64,000 nucleotides of DNA, taken from Seohaeicola saemankumensis (GTDB lineage: Bacteria; Pseudomonadota; Alphaproteobacteria; Rhodobacterales; Rhodobacteraceae). Below, piece by piece: positions 61,475 through 64,000 of the stretch (its first letter is position 1; each line of letters opens with the position of its first letter). The DNA is taken from positions 124,001 through 188,000 of the forward strand of contig NZ_JBHTKR010000006.1 of NCBI RefSeq assembly GCF_042678485.1, given 5' to 3'. A model generated the notes under the pieces. The model searched no databases, was not told where the DNA came from, and worked only from the letters and a program-made list of their open reading frames with translations. Made by a program: the position numbers and the translations under genes.

Positions 61475-62044
61475 TTACCGGCCCCAGTTGCGGATCGGAC
61501 CGCAATCCATATGCACGAAATTCGACCGCGAATAGCTGCCCACGCCACCCGCGCGGCACGCCGCGGCGGCACGCGCCATCTGTCCCACGGACCGGGAAGC
61601 CAGGCGCAGGTCGGCCGCCTGTCCCTGAAGATGCAACGAGTTGCGCGCAACACCCGAGGAGTTGGAGCGCAGCATCGCGTTTGTCTTGGGGCTGCGATAG
61701 CCGGACAGAAGAAGATAGGGTTCGTTCACATCCAGCAGGTTATGCGCGGCGGCCATGATGTCGATGGTGCGCAGATCCATGTTCTTGATGTCGTTGGTCC
61801 GCCAGTCACGCATGAAATGATTGATCTCGGCGACGGCGTCCTTGATGTATTCACCTTCGACCCAGTAGATCGTGTCCAGCCTTTCGCCCGTCCGCCCGGA
61901 ATACATCTTGATCCGCCGGATGTCGCCGCTACGCCGCAGAAAGCCCGCCGCATTGGAATAGGTCGGTGCCGCTGTCAGAGCTGTTGCCGCGAATGCACCC
62001 AGAAGGGCGCGCCGCGAAATGCTCGAGGAGGTGTCGTCAGTCAT
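61475..62044 (-). CDS. DUF882/YcbK-family exported peptidase-like protein
   Basis: 189 residues with a Tat-type signal (SISRRALLGAFAATALTAA). M15-like zinc site: SLHLQGQAADLRL and FVHMDCGP carry the His/Asp/His ligands. Family members are thought to cut or bind peptidoglycan peptides. Divergent from the L,D-transpeptidase. Confidence 0.88.
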   Translation of the reverse strand: MTDDTSSSISRRALLGAFAATALTAAPTYSNAAGFLRRSGDIRRIKMYSGRTGERLDTIYWVEGEYIKDAVAEINHFMRDWRTNDIKNMDLRTIDIMAAAHNLLDVNEPYLLLSGYRSPKTNAMLRSNSSGVARNSLHLQGQAADLRLASRSVGQMARAAAACRAGGVGSYSRSNFVHMDCGPIRNWGR

Positions 62045-62364
62045 TGTACGCGTCTGTCCCGTCGCTTGCCTGTTGACCCGTGATGTTACACGGGTATCTG
62101 CCATCCATCCCCAGATGATGCGTAATCTATGGCAGATAAGGAATCGTGAACCAACCCGTGAATTTGCAGTTTTTGACCGCACAAGCCCTTTTCGGCAAAA
62201 TATCGCCAATCGCGCCGGTCGCTTGCCGATTCTGCGCGAAGCGATGCAAGCCTGCACCACCCGTATGCCGCGAAACACCACATGACAAAATGTGAGTGGA
62301 CAAACGCCACGCCTGTTTTCACATGTCAATACAAGGTTTTGATCTTTACTGAGTGAGGAACGCA
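62045..62364. other. Intergenic region between divergent envelope genes
   Basis: 320 bp, no gene. It holds two dyads: ACCCGTG (62076-62082)/CACGGGT (62089-62095), and ATCTGCCAT (62096-62104)/ATGGCAGAT (62129-62137). A possible + strand promoter is TTGACC (62173-62178), 17 bp, CAAAAT (62196-62201). Confidence 0.5.
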
Positions 62365-64000
62365 ATGTCTGGCGTCGTCATCGCCCCGAAAGCCCGGTTG
62401 TCCCATCATGTCCGCAGCGGATGGCTTGCGGCCGTCATTCTGCCGTTTTGCATCGCGGCAGGTGTCAACCTGGGCCATGCCCCCGCCGCGCAGGCGCAAT
62501 CGCTGACCGCCGAACAGGTGCAGTCCCTCGCGCAGACGCGTGAAGACACGCGGATCGGGCTGTTCCGCCAGGCCATCGCGGAAGCCGCCGCAACGGATGG
62601 CGATATCGCCGCCTTCTACCGCGCGAATGGCTACACCCCGATCTGGACCGGCGCGTCCGAGGCCGATACCGCCCGGCGCCGCGCCCTGATGCTGGCCATC
62701 GCCGAGGCGCCCGCGCATGGTTTGCCCAGCCCCCGCTACAAGGGCGAGGCGCTGATGGAGGCGATGCAAAAGGCGCGCACCCCCCGCGAGCTGGGTCTGC
62801 TGGAGGTGGAGCTGTCGCGCAGCCTGCTGCGGATCGCACGCGATCTGCATTCCGGCATCATCGTGCCATCAGAGGTGGATCGCGGCATCGTCCGCAAGGT
62901 CACCTATCAGGATCGCTTTTCGGTGCTGAATGCCTTCTCGACAAGCAATCCCTCGGAATTCTTCCGGGCGCTTGCCCCGGCCACGGCGGAATACAACCGG
63001 CTGATGAAGGAAAAGATGCGGCTGGAGCAGTTGATGGGGCTTGGCGGCTGGGGGCCAACGGTTCCTGCCAAGACGCTCAGGCCCGGCGATAGCGGGCCGG
63101 AGGTCATCGCACTGCGTAACCGGCTGGTCGCGATGGGCTATCTCGATCGCAGCGCCAGCCTGACCTATGATGGCGCGATCCAGGCCGCGGTGCAGACCTT
63201 TCAGGTCGATCACGGCCTGACCGCGGATGGTGTGGCCGGCGACAGCACCCTGTCCCAGCTGAATGTCCCCGTCGAAGACCGGCTGAAAGCCGTGATCGTC
63301 GCGATGGAACGCGAACGCTGGCTGGGTGCGGAACGCGGCAAGCGGCATATCCTGGTCAACCTGACCGATTTCCAGTCCAAGATCATCGACGATGACAAGG
63401 TGACATTCCAGACCCGTTCGGTGATCGGTGCGGTCGATCCGGCCAAGCGTACCCCGGAATTCTCGGATATGATGACCTATCTCGAGATCAATCCAGACTG
63501 GACCGTGCCCACCGGCATCATCCAGCGCGATTACCTGCCGGCGCTGCAACGCAACCCCAACGCATTGTCGCATCTGCAGGTGACGGACGCGCGCGGGCGG
63601 GTCATTCCGCGTGGCAACATCGATTTCTCGCGCTACACGGCGCGCACCTTTCCCTACAACCTGCGCCAGCCGCCCAGCCGGTCGAACGCACTGGGAACGG
63701 TCAAGTTCATGTTCCCCAACCCTTACGCGATCTATCTGCACGACACCCCGGACAAAACCCTGTTTTCCCGCGAAAGCCGGGCCTATTCCAACGGCTGCGT
63801 GCGCCTGAACGATCCGCATGATTTCGCCTATGCGCTGCTGGCGCGGCAGGAGGTCGATCCGAAGACCTTCTTCAACACGATCCTGGATTCGGGCAAGCAG
63901 ACGCGCGTCAACCTGATCGACCCGGTGCCGGTGCACCTGATCTACCGCACCGCCTTCACCAATGCGAAGGGGCGCACCAACTTCCGCGCCGATGTTTACG
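62365..64000 (+). CDS. L,D-transpeptidase, YcbB/LdtD-like (3' partial)
   Basis: 545 codons are visible and the frame is open at the window end. Signal sequence (about 20-45, APAAQAQS), scaffold domain (about 60-230), peptidoglycan-binding domain (LRPGDSGPEVIALRNRLVAM, about 240-300) and YkuD catalytic domain (about 320-510) with YLHDTP and SNGCVRLND (catalytic Cys at about 478). ATG preceded by GTGAGGAA. Makes 3-3 cross-links in peptidoglycan. Confidence 0.92.
   Translation, partial: MSGVVIAPKARLSHHVRSGWLAAVILPFCIAAGVNLGHAPAAQAQSLTAEQVQSLAQTREDTRIGLFRQAIAEAAATDGDIAAFYRANGYTPIWTGASEADTARRRALMLAIAEAPAHGLPSPRYKGEALMEAMQKARTPRELGLLEVELSRSLLRIARDLHSGIIVPSEVDRGIVRKVTYQDRFSVLNAFSTSNPSEFFRALAPATAEYNRLMKEKMRLEQLMGLGGWGPTVPAKTLRPGDSGPEVIALRNRLVAMGYLDRSASLTYDGAIQAAVQTFQVDHGLTADGVAGDSTLSQLNVPVEDRLKAVIVAMERERWLGAERGKRHILVNLTDFQSKIIDDDKVTFQTRSVIGAVDPAKRTPEFSDMMTYLEINPDWTVPTGIIQRDYLPALQRNPNALSHLQVTDARGRVIPRGNIDFSRYTARTFPYNLRQPPSRSNALGTVKFMFPNPYAIYLHDTPDKTLFSRESRAYSNGCVRLNDPHDFAYALLARQEVDPKTFFNTILDSGKQTRVNLIDPVPVHLIYRTAFTNAKGRTNFRADVY

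Overview
The window looks like a chromosomal piece of a Rhodobacteraceae (Roseobacter/Paracoccus-type) alphaproteobacterium. The evidence is the gene set (ChpT, Usg, OlsBA, an Rrf2/IscR protein without the usual three cysteines, a suf operon behind an Irr-type iron-control palindrome, a type II CtaA) together with GC-rich codon use. All assignments come from reading the sequence; no database search was possible.

Layout. (1) 1-8.9 kb: a Tad/Flp pilus operon on the + strand (cpaB partial, cpaC, a small lipoprotein, two TadE-like pseudopilins, cpaE, an L,D-transpeptidase, cpaF, tadB, tadC). The usual downstream tad gene tadD is not there; an IS3-family element starts about 90 bp after tadC. (2) 9.0-10.7 kb: one complete IS3-family element abutting the remnant of a second, different one. 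(3) 10.8-17.3 kb: an accessory island of lower GC, read entirely on the - strand: sulfotransferase, acyl carrier protein, adenylation enzyme, SGNH/DltD-like protein, MBOAT/DltB-like acyltransferase, a 35-residue single-span microprotein ending in Tyr-x-x-Phe, and a histidine-rich polytopic membrane protein. This is organised like the Gram-positive dltABCDX D-alanylation system but sits in a Gram-negative genome; it is the most interesting part of the window. It is closed by a transposase remnant and by the 3' end of tRNA-Ser(CGA). (4) From 17.5 kb: GC-rich core genome. Two DUF2059 genes, rplU-rpmA, obgE-proB-proA, chpT, olsBA, a ThiE-like gene, trmJ, ctaA, an M32 carboxypeptidase, gyrA, usg, a SYLF lipoprotein, hemB, mfd, and a group of small genes. 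(5) 43.0-52.9 kb: iron-sulfur cluster operon (iscR, cysteine desulfurase, sufB, four cargo genes, sufC, sufD, two YIP1-like membrane genes, sufS), a terminator and tRNA-Arg(CCG). (6) 53.1-59.8 kb: a TAXI-type TRAP transporter with an acyl/aryl-CoA ligase and a thiamine-diphosphate enzyme, probably one uptake-and-catabolism operon. (7) 59.8-64 kb: a membrane-anchored spermidine-synthase-like protein, a DUF882 peptidase-like protein and, divergently, a large L,D-transpeptidase running off the window.

How the parts work together. The Tad genes build a secretion platform (secretin CpaC, ATPase CpaF, inner-membrane TadB/TadC, localiser CpaE) with an embedded peptidoglycan enzyme. In the island, the ligase would activate an acyl or aminoacyl group and load it on the carrier protein; the MBOAT would move it across the membrane, possibly through the terminal tyrosine of the microprotein, and the SGNH protein would hand it to an unknown envelope polymer. 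The suf operon carries an Irr-like ICE palindrome over the presumed -10 of iscR and a second near-perfect copy inside the cysteine desulfurase gene.
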